From the NCBI GenBank assembly GCA_946122785.1, contig CAMGYJ010000010.1, positions 32,591,608 through 32,655,607 of the forward strand: a stretch of 64,000 bases of DNA. Reading direction: 5' to 3'. Source of the stretch: Linum tenue. Lineage: Eukaryota > Streptophyta > Magnoliopsida > Malpighiales > Linaceae. Positions within the stretch are counted from its first letter, which is position 1. Every line of letters starts with the position of its first letter. The notes beneath the pieces were generated by a model. It was given only the letters and a program-made list of their open reading frames with translations. It was not told the DNA's origin and searched no databases. Below are positions 45,354 to 56,099 of the stretch, one piece after another. The translations under genes and the position numbers were made by a program.

Positions 45354-45660
45354 TTGAAACTTAGACCTTTGCGAGCTTTGCTTCGACCGTTGTCCCTATG
45401 TATCCTGCTACTTAGACGAACGAACTCAGTATCTTCGTCCAAATCTTATTCTCCCATAGTCCCACCTGCTTCGTGGAATCCTGGGTCAGCCACAATTTCC
45501 CGTCTTCCTGGTTTCACATCTGTCTATTCTCATCAGCTGGTAAGAACTCGCGTATTTGATTTCTTTCTCTCTCGGTCTCTCTAATTGACATAGGTTTATG
45601 GTGAACTCTCTCTCTCTCTCTCTCTCCGTTGTGCAGTCGCCTTCTAGCATAAAGGAGGCA
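45354..45660 (+). pseudogene. Unidentified gene-like exon pair in nested MULE
   Basis: An open frame from about 45,354 to 45,540 encodes an arginine/leucine/serine-rich stretch (LRALLRPLSLCILLLRR, TNSVSSSKSYS) like an organelle presequence. It ends CAGCTG followed by GTAAGAA, a splice-donor-like site. After a (CT)n tract and TTGTGCAG (45,609-45,638) the reading resumes with SPSSIKEAELAS and then a stop. The signals look like captured exons flanking an intron. I do not recognise the family. Confidence 0.4.
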
Positions 45661-46939
45661 GAGTTGGCAAGCAATTGAAACTTTAGTTGTTAGGACGGGA
45701 TGAACTTTCTACTTGCTGTATGCACTGAGGATAATCGACATGTGGAGCTAGGTCAATCGAAATCGGGCCTTGTAAAAGGTAATTAGGGTTTAGTATTTGT
45801 GATGTTTGGATTATTGGATTCGTATCAGTTAGGGCCTAGGGGTTGGTATTAAAATCGAGCATATTCCTCTTGGTTGGATGAGGAAGAGCTTAATTGTACT
45901 TTCTTATTGAGCTATATTACTCTGTGGTCTTGAGTTTGGGACTGATGAGCATAATGTTCACGAGTTTCATTGTGTATTTTTTTTTTGTCTCTTTGTTTTG
46001 GTGCCCACATAGGAATGTCTCCATGGATTTGTTTAAGCAAACTCGCGTTAGCATTGGATCATGTTCTAGGATTAAATAAGAACCTGCTAGCTGTGGAAGA
46101 GACACAATTGACCATTTCTCTCTTGAAAAGACGGTGGTGAAGATGTGGTGAAATTTGCAGAAGAACTCAGGAAAGATACTTAAGAACGTCTCAAAGTGAA
46201 TGCGGTGAAGAGACTACAGATGCAGAAGAATAGGCTCTCTTGTAGAAGTGCTTTGATCGAAATGTAAGTAATGAAACAAAGCCCTTAATGCTCAGAACTA
46301 TCTGCTCATCAGTCTCCTCTGCTTTCTTATGTATGGTTAAATGTGTTCTGCTGCAAGTTTTTTAATTTTCAGCAGGTTTTGTAATTCTATGGTCAGGTCA
46401 CTGTTGGTATCCTCATTCTGCAGGTAGACTTCTAGGCTCACAACTCAGGGACTAAAAATAGGCCATTTTCATGATGTTTAGATTGATATGATCTCTAAAC
46501 TCCAAACTTAAAGATATTTTGGGTTTGAACTTTCTATTTTTGTGATTACTATCCATGGAATTTCCTATTCATATTTGGACTCGTGATTTGCTTTACTTCC
46601 TGTTCTTGGTGGCACATCTGGTGTTAATCAGGGAGTGATATCCAATCTGGATCGGGAAAGGAGGGCTAGGTTATGGCTATACTTAACAACTCCTGTGATA
46701 AACAATGCTCAATACACAGGTACCTTGCAACATATTTTCCTTCTTGATGCCATTGTAGAAATTGTATAGTTTTGTAAGCCAATGTGAATATAGAGTACTA
46801 CTTTCTGCTTTCCGAAAAGGAAATTGGAGAGAGCTGTCGTGCTGAAAGTTGTATGAGCTGGGTTTAAAGAAACTATAGAACCCTTACTTTGTTTGAGCCC
46901 AGGTAAAGAGATGCTCTCTGCTTCTCTGATGTCCTCTGT

Positions 46940-47250
46940 TTAGGTATGACGAATTTGTAAAGTTGACTTGGGGAAACACTTATAATGTTATTGTTGGTGA
47001 AGCTAACAGAACAACTCTAAGTAAGCTTGCTAGTTTTCCCACTGCGCTATCGATCTTTCAAACAGCCGTATCATTTCCAGCCTTCACTGCTTTTGTTTTC
47101 CCTGCTCCAAATAGTAGTTCTCTCTCCAAATGGTGTGCTCGGAGCTGGAATATATGGATTTGGATGTGGGCTTCGGTTGCTGCAATGTTGGCTCTCTCCA
47201 TTCTCATACTTAGCATTCTAGCCCTACTACCAGAGAAGCCCCAAAGGTAG
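46940..47250 (+). pseudogene. Unidentified hydrophobic ORF in nested MULE
   Basis: Open from about 46,942, after TCTGTTTAG (acceptor-like), to a stop at 47,250. The C-terminal half has a hydrophobic segment (MLALSILILSILALLP), a likely membrane helix, preceded by a tryptophan-rich stretch. No start codon precedes the acceptor, so this would be a last exon. Family unknown; could be captured gene DNA. Confidence 0.35.
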
Positions 47251-48739
47251 AGGTTTTTCTCAACTTCTTGCATGGTTTGTGTTAACAGTCTTCCAACTCC
47301 GAGTCGATATGACGTGCTTCACTCTGCTTATCATTGATTTAAGTTAGAGAAGTTCCCTCTGTTTCTGATTTCTACTTGCATACTAATTGTGTATATTGCT
47401 TTTGTTCTTGGTGGTTGTGAAGGAAAAGGCACATACTCTGCAATAAGATAATCTAATAATCAACATATTTTTCAGAAGCTGCATGGATCAGAGAATCATG
47501 GGAAGGTAAGTCATAACATACACAACTGCATCTCTGAGTTAATTAATCGAATTCATAGAAGAGGATTTTGGTTAGTTATGGTACAATTTAGTGAATATGT
47601 TTTTGAGTTATTGATGATATGATGAGTCAGTAAGCTGGATGTGGTTTATATATATAGTTTATATGTGAAAGTAACGAAGGAGCTTGTAGTGATTGGATAA
47701 AGTGATTAAGGGAAACTACAAGCCTTAGGATGACCATCTCTGTAGTCTCCACACGTATATAGAAGGATGGGTGTATGCAGTAAATTGAATGATATTGTAT
47801 GGACTTTGTTGATTAGTTTGCACTTTCTTTTTCCTAAGGTGATATTTTGCTCTAATTTTCTTCTAATAAAATTTGTAGGTTTTACATAATGCGCATAAGC
47901 TTTCTGTCTAATTGATGGTACAAAATTTGCTATTTTTTATGTAGAAAATGCTGTAGAAGACAGGTCCCTCATGAATGCCTAGTGTTTTCTTTCAGTGGCA
48001 ATTTGCATGATGTTGATTGGGATATCCCAGTATTTGGATTTCTTTCTGAGTTCCTATACTAATGAATTCCGACACAGGTGGTCTCTTCTTGTCCAATGTT
48101 TGTAGGGTTCTTTGTTATTCCCTTAAATCCTTTCTCTTGTTCTGCGTTTATTTCTCTTCTCCGTTCTATTTATTGAGTTGACTTCTATTTGTTTTTGTTG
48201 GCTTTGTAACAGGATAAATTGGGATTAAGAACAAGGGAAGTTTAATATTATGGACCTTATTGACACTTCAACTTTGTTCAGGCTTGCCATTATTCCTTTG
48301 ATTATGAGTTATTGGTTGTTGAGTTTCTATTTGTTCGATTCCATACGTACAGGGGTTCTATGAATTTGTTGCATGAATAATGTGTAATGCAGACTATTTA
48401 TGGTATGTACAAGGAAATTTTAATGATATATCAGCCTTATCGTTTAGAAACAATGATCAGTAGCTGGGGTTCCAAAACTGTCGCAAAACCTACCACCGCT
48501 GCCAATATTCTTCACGTCACCACACCAGAAGATACCAATAGTGGCGACAAAAACCGTTGCCGAAACCGCTCCAAACAAGCAATAAAATATAAAAGGGTAA
48601 AAAAGGAACTTTAGTTCCTAAATTAGGGCGATTATATAAAATTAGGGCGACAATTAGCAACCCTCATTTACTATCTCGGTTCGATCCACCACTCCCACAA
48701 CATGTTGCTTTTTTTAATCTCTAAAAAATAAATAAAATT

Positions 48740-48815
48740 TAAATGGGATCGTGGGGATTCAAACCCAAGACTTCTTGCACACAATAAACAACTAAACCAT
48801 TTGTGCCAACGCCAC
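48740..48815 (-). other. tRNA-like module inside MULE family G, copy 2
   Basis: On the minus strand ATGGTTTAGTTG (A-box-like) is followed by GGGTTTGAATCCCC (B-box-like), with TGTGTGCAAGAAGTC between. It aligns with the module at 19,755-19,832 of copy 1. It does not fold into a convincing full tRNA by eye. Confidence 0.45.
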
Positions 48816-49172
48816 TTTTGATATTTATTTTGGACAGTGCTATTTCTAGAAAAATCTCCCTAATCGCTTGGTTATGAAATATGATGAGTGTATAAACACG
48901 TATTTCTACATTAATAGTTTGATTGAAAATTAGATGACTATAAGTATGTGAGACGTGAATGTATAATCAATGATGTTAACACCGGACCTTTTAACAAAAA
49001 AGTCAAATTCCAATCCAGCACCGTCGTCAAGTATCATAGCTAAAGAAGGGTTGGAAAAGTGGGTTGAAATATATCAGAATCACGATCATCATTAGGTAAG
49101 GAAAGTTAATCCAAAACTTCTCCGGCTGCTAGCCTTTCATTTCATCAATTATACTCTTTTTATACAACTCTT

Positions 49173-49223
49173 TTTTTTTTTTTTTACAAAAGATAATCTT
49201 TATATTGATCCAAAAGAAGAAGT
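49173..49223 (-). mobile_element. LINE D, 51-bp dead-on-arrival LINE tail
   Basis: A poly-T run then ACAAAAGATAATCTTTATAT, closely resembling the 3' terminus of LINE B (poly-T, GACAAAAGATAATC). It is bounded by the 10-bp duplication TACAACTCTT at 49,163-49,172 and 49,224-49,233. Apart from the tail only about 38 bases were copied before integration. Confidence 0.75.
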
Positions 49224-49254
49224 TACAACTCTTCTTCCTTCACATTGTTGCCCT

Positions 49255-49780
49255 TGTTAGTAAATCCACGATTCAACCTCTCTCAACAACTCGAGTTATT
49301 GAGATCAACTGGTTCTTGACATGGTATCAGAGCCTTCTGTGACTGAGAGGTCTTCTGATCGAATCCCAATGACTCCCATTGTTAGTGTTGTGGTATATGA
49401 TCCACGATTGAACCTCTCCCAACAATTCGAGTTATTGGGAGCAACTGGTTCTTGACATGGTATCAGAGTCTTCTGTGACCGAGAGGTCTTGTGTTCGATT
49501 TCCGGTGACCCCCATTTGTTAAGCACATGGTATTCTTGTCTTCAGACCTGTGCAAACTTCAAGCCCTTGCGAGTGGCTTTCGTTTGAGGGGGCGTGTTAG
49601 TGTTGTGGTATATGATCCACGATTGAACACCCATTTGTTTCTGTTAAGCACATGGTGTTTGATGCTTGTGCAAACTTCAAGTCCATATATAGTGGCTTTC
49701 GTTTGAGGGAATGTGTTAGTAAATCCACGATTGAACCTCTCCCAACAACTTGAGTTATTGAGATCAACTGATTCTTGATA
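49255..49780 (+). mobile_element. TRIM (miniature LTR retrotransposon) with a second TRIM nested or tandem inside
   Basis: 67-bp LTRs at 49,255-49,321 and 49,714-49,780 share TGTTAGTAAATCCACGATT and ...GGTTCTTGACA-type ends and are bounded by the 5-bp TSD GCCCT (49,250-49,254 and 49,781-49,785). The PBS TGGTATCAGAGCC starts at 49,322. PPT-like TTTGAGGGGGCG and TTTGAGGGAA precede LTR starts at 49,595 and 49,714. A 78-bp LTR variant (49,380-49,457) with its own PBS, and a truncated one at 49,595, mark a second TRIM. No coding capacity. Confidence 0.85.
49380..49627 (+). mobile_element. Inner TRIM variant (78-bp LTR, 3' LTR truncated)
   Basis: LTR TGTTAGTGTTGTGGTATATG...TTGACA at 49,380-49,457, PBS TGGTATCAGAGTC, internal about 140 bp, PPT TTTGAGGGGGCG at 49,583-49,594, and then the first ~33 bp of a second LTR. 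The LTR differs from the outer pair by an inserted GTGTTGTGGTATATG-like block, so it is a distinct subfamily. Confidence 0.7.
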
Positions 49781-49785
49781 GCCCT

Positions 49786-51180
49786 TGCAATAGAGAATAT
49801 TTTATTTATTTATTTTGAGGAATGCAATGGAGATTGTTTGGTTCTAGCAACGTTAGCCTATGTTTCTATATATACAACATATTTAGACCTAGTTTATTTT
49901 GCCTTACATATTCCAGGTTATGTAATTATCGGTATAGTGGTACTAGTACTGGTCTTTAACTTGAAGGTCTCATATGAAAATCCCTTATGTAACCCCTATC
50001 TATAAAAATAAACGTATATCGTCTTTATAAAAAAATTCGTTGGATACAAACATATCGTTTCAGAATTTCGTCCTGTAATCAGTATCGATAGATCAATACT
50101 AAATTTTTTGGTGATAACGATCTAATTCACCTAACATTTCCAAAATTTATTGGTGAATTTATTTAGTACATGTAAATATTCTTAACATAGATTGTGAATA
50201 TTCTCAAAACACTCGCACTAAAAAACGTTGTGAATACTATTAACAATTGTCGTGAATATATTAATGTATTGTGTGGATATAGATGTTGTGAGTAAAATGA
50301 TATCAATCTTATTAGATGAAATAACGACAAAATAGTTTCTTTACAAATTTTTCTTAAAAAATTTATGTGTCCTCTGTTGAAAAATAAATGAAAGAGTATA
50401 CTCAAAGAAATTGATCTTATAATAATGTGGGACGAGAAAAATCAGCATACCCTATATTCAAACCTGGAGAACAATATGGGAACCGGAAAAAGAAATGAAT
50501 AGTTGCGGATGTTTCCGTCCGCATAATAATACCCTCGTTTTAGCTAAGTAGGTAGACTAGATCGGATCATTCCAACATGTGGAGTGGAGGTGGATAATCT
50601 GTCTGTCTTAGACGTGAGAATTCGCTTTCAAAAAGCCTCTGGCTGGCAGGCAGCATATCCGTTTTGTTTGGAAGGATTAGAAAGCGAAGCCAAGGGAAAG
50701 CAAGTGCCATTTATCTATCTGCCGGACCGCCATTCCCCACCAGTCCACCGTCGACATCGAGAAAACAGGTTAAACTTGTCTGCAGGTTGGCACACGTGCC
50801 CGAGGCGGTGGCTGCATCAGCTTCCATTCCAACTTTGTCCGACCTATAGGCAGGCAGTGGCAGTGACAGCGGCGGTCCAGCTCCAGCCAGCAGTAGTATC
50901 ACAGAATCAGACATCTAGCATTCTATTTCTAGCTGTGTGTGTGTGTTTCGTTCCCTTGCCAAACCAAAGCCCGCTGCACAACGCTGATGGGCCGAAGCGT
51001 CTAAAGCCCCACACAAAATACAAGACAAGGCAGGCACAAAAGCAAGCAAAAGAGCATAGCAGCCAATAGCAAAAGAGGATAGGCCGTCCGATTATCAAAA
51101 AAATAATAATTTGCTTGGATTGTGTACAATGCTTAACATTAGTATTGTGATTTGAATAAGAGACAAATAAAATCATCCGA
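49786..51180. other. No supported gene; one long ORF judged spurious
   Basis: AT-rich up to about 50,560, then less AT-rich. The 161-codon ORF at 50,584-51,069 (+) has mixed low-complexity composition and no motif I know. A TGTGTG run lies near 50,935-50,945. Nothing else is supported. Confidence 0.45.
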
Positions 51181-51479
51181 TGATTCTTCGAAATCGTCAT
51201 CAATTCCGGGTCTGTGATGCATCAATATGTGTTACCATTCATTCATACTTTCCTTCTGTGCAAATCCAAGGTATACTCCATGCTGTGATGGGTGGGGGTG
51301 AGTACTGTGTACAATTTCCAAGAATGAATAGGTCATCTTATTGCCGATTGCTACTTTGTGCAAACAGATTAGGAACCTGAGAACCTCAACCTGAAACTCA
51401 AACTAGACTACATAACACTGTACAAGTAGACATGATGGAGTTGAGTCAAAGAAGGTACAAGCTAAACAACCCAAGATTT

Positions 51480-52860
51480 ATCATCAAGGATATGGAATTA
51501 TAGTGTACCGTTCATTTCCCATGCAGCATTCGCCTTGAATTGAATCAACCTTTTTGCTAATGGAAAAATAATCTAATGATCAAGAAACCACATAACTAAC
51601 ACACGACACTGGAAAGCCAACGCAAATTCATCAACAAGTACTAAAACCTACACACACTTGAAGCCATAGGTACTCGCAAAAACCTCCAATCTTCAACCAA
51701 AAGAAGAAACGACGTCCAACATTGCAAACCAACAATTCCCCCCAAAATATAAACAAGAACCACAACACTACTAAAAGCACCATACATCCATCCATCCTTT
51801 GATTTCCACTTACATTGATGCTCCCGCTGACAATATAAGGTGCTCCATTGTAGCTACATTGCCAACCATAATGACCATCTTGTCAAACGAGCCACTCTGC
51901 CGCAGTCTGAATTAAGCCAAAATCTACCCAGAGGCACTCCTCCACCTACAAATTCGGCACAATCTGAAAGGGGCTGTGTTGCTAAGAACTAAATCATATA
52001 ATCAGCTTGTAGAGTAAACCTTCGCGAGGTGCAACACCAGAATACATCAAGCTGATCAAAAGTGCCTCCCGATCTTGGCAGAATACCCAACAATTCTAGT
52101 AATCTCAGTGGCCTGCTCATTCTAATGTACATAAACAAAGAACAGAATAAGCGGGGGGAGAACTTGTATGATCAATGAATTTGAAGAATGCTCTGTTCCC
52201 ATCAGCATATAGCACGAATAAATCTCAATCATGTGTTGATCAGCATTAGCATGGTACAAATTTTGAATCCATCATCAGGAACATTCATTCTTCAGCAGTA
52301 AACAATAATCAGCCTAAAGCAAAACCAAAACACAAAATTTTCAATCTAGAAAAGATTTTACAGTCCCCTCAGGAAATCATTGATCCTCACAAAACAATCA
52401 AAGCTTTCAGAAATACATTAGCATAGGTTATTTAGATTTTCAATTCATCACAGGGAACGAGCATAGCGGGGAAACTGATGACAAAGATGATAACATAGCA
52501 CAATTTCAATGAAAACCCAGAAGGGGAAAAACAGAAAAGAAAATAAAGGAAAGGAAAGACTCATCCGCCATGGGAGATGATAAAACCAGAGCTCAGACAA
52601 ATGTTGGAAAACCGAGTTTCATTCCCGGACCACAAGAGGTCTCATAATGAGCTGGGTAAGTCGCATTTATCATCATGGCAAAACCAACAATACCACTTCA
52701 ACAAAAACGACGAAAGGTAAAAGGAGATCTGGCTGATGGACAGAATTCTTTCGCACAAGCAGAAGCAGGGACCTGACTCCTGAGAAAAGTTTGAGAGGCG
52801 AGGAATGGAGGGAGAGGAACGTGTGGACTTTAAATGGCTGCTAGTGTATCAACTAGGGTT
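51480..52860 (-). ncRNA. Possible small host transcription unit (non-coding or with short exons)
   Basis: Less repetitive than its surroundings and placed downstream, on the minus strand, of a telo-box/site II promoter. It contains a 27-codon ORF at 52,590-52,673 (MMINATYPAHYETS start) and, at 51,906-51,810, a splice-acceptor-like TTAATTCAG followed by a 31-codon frame (SGSFDKMVIMVGN within it) and a stop. No protein family recognised. It could be a short-peptide gene, a snoRNA-type transcript, or the UTR/introns of a decayed gene. Confidence 0.3.
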
Positions 52861-53014
52861 TTAAGGTTTGGCTACATATGAAGCATTTTATGCGATGCTG
52901 TTGAGCTTCTCCCAGTTTCTATTGGGCTGGAGAGAGAGTGTCAACGACTACCGGGGATTTCATTTCATTGGCTTCAACAAGCCCAAAGGCCTAGTTATGT
53001 CATGGACTTGGGCC
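52854..53014 (-). promoter_or_regulatory. Telo-box plus three site II elements (candidate promoter)
   Basis: Telo-box AAACCCTAG (minus) at 52,854-52,862. Site II-type hexamers TGGGCT/TGGGCC or their complements lie at 52,923-52,928, 52,980-52,985 and 53,009-53,014. In plants this combination is typical of promoters of ribosomal-protein, snoRNA and cell-growth genes. The direction, telo-box nearest the transcript, favours minus-strand transcription. Confidence 0.45.
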
Positions 53015-53262
53015 TTCGGATTGAAACGCTTCTTAGCCTGAGGCCTAGCTCTTATGTCCCATAACATATAGGATGCCAATTTTGACCTTACTCGATTTTC
53101 CCGACTTGTTTTCCCTATTTTGGAGACGGGCGGGCATAGGTACTTCTCATCGACCTGACCTGCGCTGAACCGTCCTATTCTCGACCCGTTTTTGCCTAAA
53201 TTACTTATAATCTTAGTTAAATTTTAGGATTTCCTCTTATTACATTCTATTTTAGCTATAAT

Positions 53263-54084
53263 TGATATGAGTCTAATTCGATAATCCTCCCAAATCGGAC
53301 CAAAAACCAGAGTTGCACACGTCGAACTTTTTAGGGGTTTTTCCTTTCTTGAATAACACGAAATAAAGATACTTGCGAAATCGAGTCAAACAAATTCGAA
53401 CTCGTGAGAAGGGCAAGAAGGTATATGAAACCTTCCAAACAAACTCGAACCCGTGGAAGAGGCCAACCGATATCGTCGATGCTCGCCACAACTAGACGCA
53501 TTCTCTAGTTATAAGAGACCACTCAAACCTCCCGAATCCTCAAAGGAGCGAATTAGCAAAACGTTCACTTGAACTTGTAAACACTTGTATTTGATTGCTG
53601 AAACTTGAATGAAAAATACATTGGTTGGACTCCTATTTATAGACCCACAAATCTAAACACAAAACAACTAAGGAAAACCAAATCCTACTTGAAAAAGGAA
53701 AACAAAAACCTTAACAAACAAGGAAAACAAAAACCTTAACAAACAAGGAAAAAACTAAGTCAACAACTACCCTTGAACCTAGCCTTCAAATCCCCCCTGT
53801 GTTCACACTTGAAATTCCTTTCACACCTTGTGTTCACACCATGATCTTTATCCATTGTTGATTCCTTTCACACCTTGTGTTCACACCATGATCTTTATCC
53901 TTTGAGCCCAATTTCGTGTTCCACATAGCTCAATAGTGTGATGGACTTTCCTTCTAGAAAATTCAAGCTTAAGCCCTCCAACTCCTTAGCCAAATAGCTT
54001 GCAATTTGATCCCGAAAAGCCTTAGCCCTAGCTCGAGCCATTGGCCCTTCAACTTGAGTGTGTTTGGCTTTGATGACCTCATCA
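53263..54084 (-). repeat. Gypsy 3' LTR (left in window), contains the pol C-terminus
   Basis: 822 bp. It holds the last ~63 codons of pol (stop at 53,895), a TATA box on the minus strand at 53,634-53,641 and an internal 24-bp duplication (CTTAACAAACAAGGAAAACA twice) not seen in the other LTR. Confidence 0.92.
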
Positions 54085-55352
54085 GTCCCTCCCTCTTGAA
54101 AAAGATTTGCCCTCAAATTCGAATTATCATACAAAAATGGTGCAAGATCAGAAACGTTGAAGGTTGCACTTATGTCGTATTCTCCTGGTAGATCAAGTTT
54201 GTACGCTTTCATTCCAACCTCCGAAATGATTTGAAAGGGACCTTCACTTCTGGGTAGCAACTTGGATCTCCTTTGATGTGGGAACCTTTCCTTCCTCATA
54301 TGCACCCACACCCAATCTCCTGCTTCAAAATTTCGAGCCTTTCTATGCTTGTTGACGTTCTTCAAGATCTGCTCCGTCCTTCTTTCAATATTTAGCCGAG
54401 CCTTCTCATGGAGATTCTTCACATACTCCGCTTTCTTAGCTCCATCCATGTTTACTTGCTCCTTCAAAGGTAAAGGTGTCAAATCCAATGGGGTAAGAGG
54501 ATTGAACCCATACACAATCTCGAATGGAGAATACTTTGTTGTCGAATGCACGGCTCTACTGTAAGCGAACTCCACGTGAGGTAGGCAGTCCTCCCATGTC
54601 TTGATGTTGCTCTTGATGATGGCTCTAAGCATTTGAGATAGAGTACGATTCACCCCTTCAGTTTGCCCATCCGTTTGAGGGTGACAAGTAGTCGAAAACA
54701 AGAGCTTCGTTCCAAGCTTGCTCCACAAAGTCTTCCAAAAGTAGCTCAAGAACTTAGCATCTCAATCAGAAACAATGGTGCGTGGCATCCCATGTAGTTG
54801 CACCACCTCTTTGAAGAACAGATCCGCCACATTAACCGCATCGTCAGTTTTATGGCATGGAATGAAATGTGCCATCTTTGAGAATCGATCCACCACCACA
54901 AAGATAGAATCTCGACCTCTCTTCGTCCTTGGCAGCCCCAATACGAAGTCCATAGATATATGAACCCACGGTAACGAGGGAATGGGTAGTGGAGTGTACA
55001 ATCCAGACGATTGCACCTTCGATTTAGCTTGCTTGCACTCCACACATCTAGCACATAAGCTCTCCACGTCACTTTTCATATGAGGCCAATAGAAATGCTT
55101 TTGTAAGCAACTCAAAGTCTTGGCTACACCAAAGTGTGCCATCAATCCTCCTCCATGAGCTTCTCGTAGTAGCAATTCTCGAAGTGAAGTACGTGGTATG
55201 CAAAGTTGATTACCACGAAACAAGTAGCCCTCATGAGTCATGTCGATAGTACTTCCCTTCTCCATGCTTCTCACAAAGCTTGTAAATCTCTCGAAAATCA
55301 TAATCCTCCTCATAGAGGCTCTTGATTTGCTCAAATCCAAGGTATCTTGCAT
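53895..55352 (-). pseudogene. Gypsy integrase and pol C-terminus, one in-frame TGA
   Basis: The HHCC zinc-binding region is visible as [15 protein letters not shown] ... [11 protein letters not shown]. Catalytic core: SMDFVLGLP (Asp), then the second Asp beside a TGA at 54,762-54,764, then QTDGQTEGVNRT (Glu). A GPFQII / FNVSDLAPF tail follows, typical of Gypsy integrases, then FQEGGTDE, where the PPT and the LTR start. The ORF ends at 53,895 inside the LTR. One nonsense codon separates the two halves, which are otherwise in the same frame. Confidence 0.92.
54085..54097 (-). other. Gypsy polypurine tract, embedded in the pol ORF
   Basis: AAGAGGGAGGGAC on the minus strand directly abuts the LTR start TGATGAGG. 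The same bases encode part of FQEGGTD in pol. Confidence 0.85.
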
Positions 55353-56099
55353 CCATGGTAGTGATCAACGTGTATCTTCGCGATAATGCATAAGCAACTA
55401 CGTTCTCCTTGCCTTGCTTGTACTTGATCACATAAGGGAATGATTCAATGAACTCCACCCAACGAGCATGCCTCTTGTTCAACTTGTGTTGGGCCTTCAA
55501 ATACTTGAGAGACTTATGATCAGTATGTATGACGAATTCCTTTGGCCACAAGTAGTGTTGCCAAGTCTCCAAAGCTCGAACAAGCGCATAAAGCTCTTTA
55601 TCATAAGTCGGGTAATTAAGCGTAGCTCCGCTCAACTTCTCGCTGAAATATGCAATGGGACTCTTCTCTTGAATCAATACCGCGCCAATTCCCAATCCTG
55701 ATGCATCACACTCCACTTCAAACATCTTGTTAAAATCTGGTAGCATCAAAACAGGAGAATGAGTAAGCTTGTACTTGAGGAGCTCGAATGCCTTCTCTTG
55801 CTCTTCTCCCCAATAAAATGCCACATTCTTCTTGATAATTGAGGTCAATGGTGCCGCAATGGTGCTGAAGTTGGACACAAATCATCGATAAAGCCAGCCA
55901 ATCCATGAAAGCTTCTTACTTCACTCATGTTGGTAGGAGTAGGCCATGCTTGAATCGCTATTACTTTCTCTTCATCAACTTCAACTCCATTAGTACTCAC
56001 GACAAAACCCAGAAACACCACGCTTGAGGTGCAAAATGTACACTTCTTGAGGTTGGCATAGAGTTGCTCCTTCCTCAAAGTCTTCAACACGTCCCTCAA
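55231..56099 (-). pseudogene. Gypsy RNase H and RT connection
   Basis: Piece 56,099-55,845 carries the RT thumb/connection ([20 protein letters not shown]). Piece 55,878-55,231 carries RNase [37 protein letters not shown] and [10 protein letters not shown], with catalytic Asp and Glu residues in place. The pieces are in different frames (indel near 55,870). The C-terminal end overlaps the integrase ORF in another frame. Confidence 0.9.

Larger units (their letters stand above)
44395..48663. mobile_element. Nested MULE-type element with gene-like cargo (4.3 kb)
   Basis: Inverted ends GGATGACTAAACGTCGCCC (left) and GGGTTGCTAATTGTCGCCC (right, read inward) continue through CTAATTTTA and GCCCTAA. 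Flanking 9-mers TTATTTACT (44,386-44,394) and TCATTTACT (48,664-48,672) agree at 8 of 9. The interior does not look like AT-rich filler: it has a proline/serine-rich 5'-like zone, splice-like CT-tract/CAG and GTAAG signals and short coding-like blocks, but no transposase. Probably a Pack-MULE; cargo not identified. Confidence 0.6.
43566..48858. mobile_element. Long-TIR MULE, family G, copy 2 (outer element, split by a nested MULE)
   Basis: Its left part (43,566-44,394) and right part (48,664-48,858) together resemble the element at 19,518-20,745 in inverted order: AAATAGCACTGTTT end, GCGGTTTT/AAACCGCA clusters, a CATTTCGCATAACTTTT segment, and GTAGATGTTGTGCTAAATTT. Flanking 9-mers CCTAATCGA (43,557-43,565) and CCTAATCGC (48,859-48,867) agree at 8 of 9. 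Its own length without the insertion is about 1.0 kb. Non-coding. Confidence 0.75.

Noticed and set aside
50584..51069. 161-codon ORF (+)
   Set aside because: No recognisable domain, mixed composition, overlapping antisense ORFs, no promoter or intron signals tied to it.
52590..52690. Box C/D snoRNA candidate (ATGATGA ... CTGA on the minus strand)
   Set aside because: The bases flanking boxes C and D do not form the required terminal stem, and no D'/C' pair is clear.
53789..53796. GGGGGGA tract (minus strand) first read as the Gypsy PPT with a 526-bp LTR
   Set aside because: LTR-LTR similarity continues to 54,084/59,589, a better PPT abuts that point, and the ATAAT TSD fits only the longer LTR. 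What first looked like a tandem element with a shared LTR is a normal single element.
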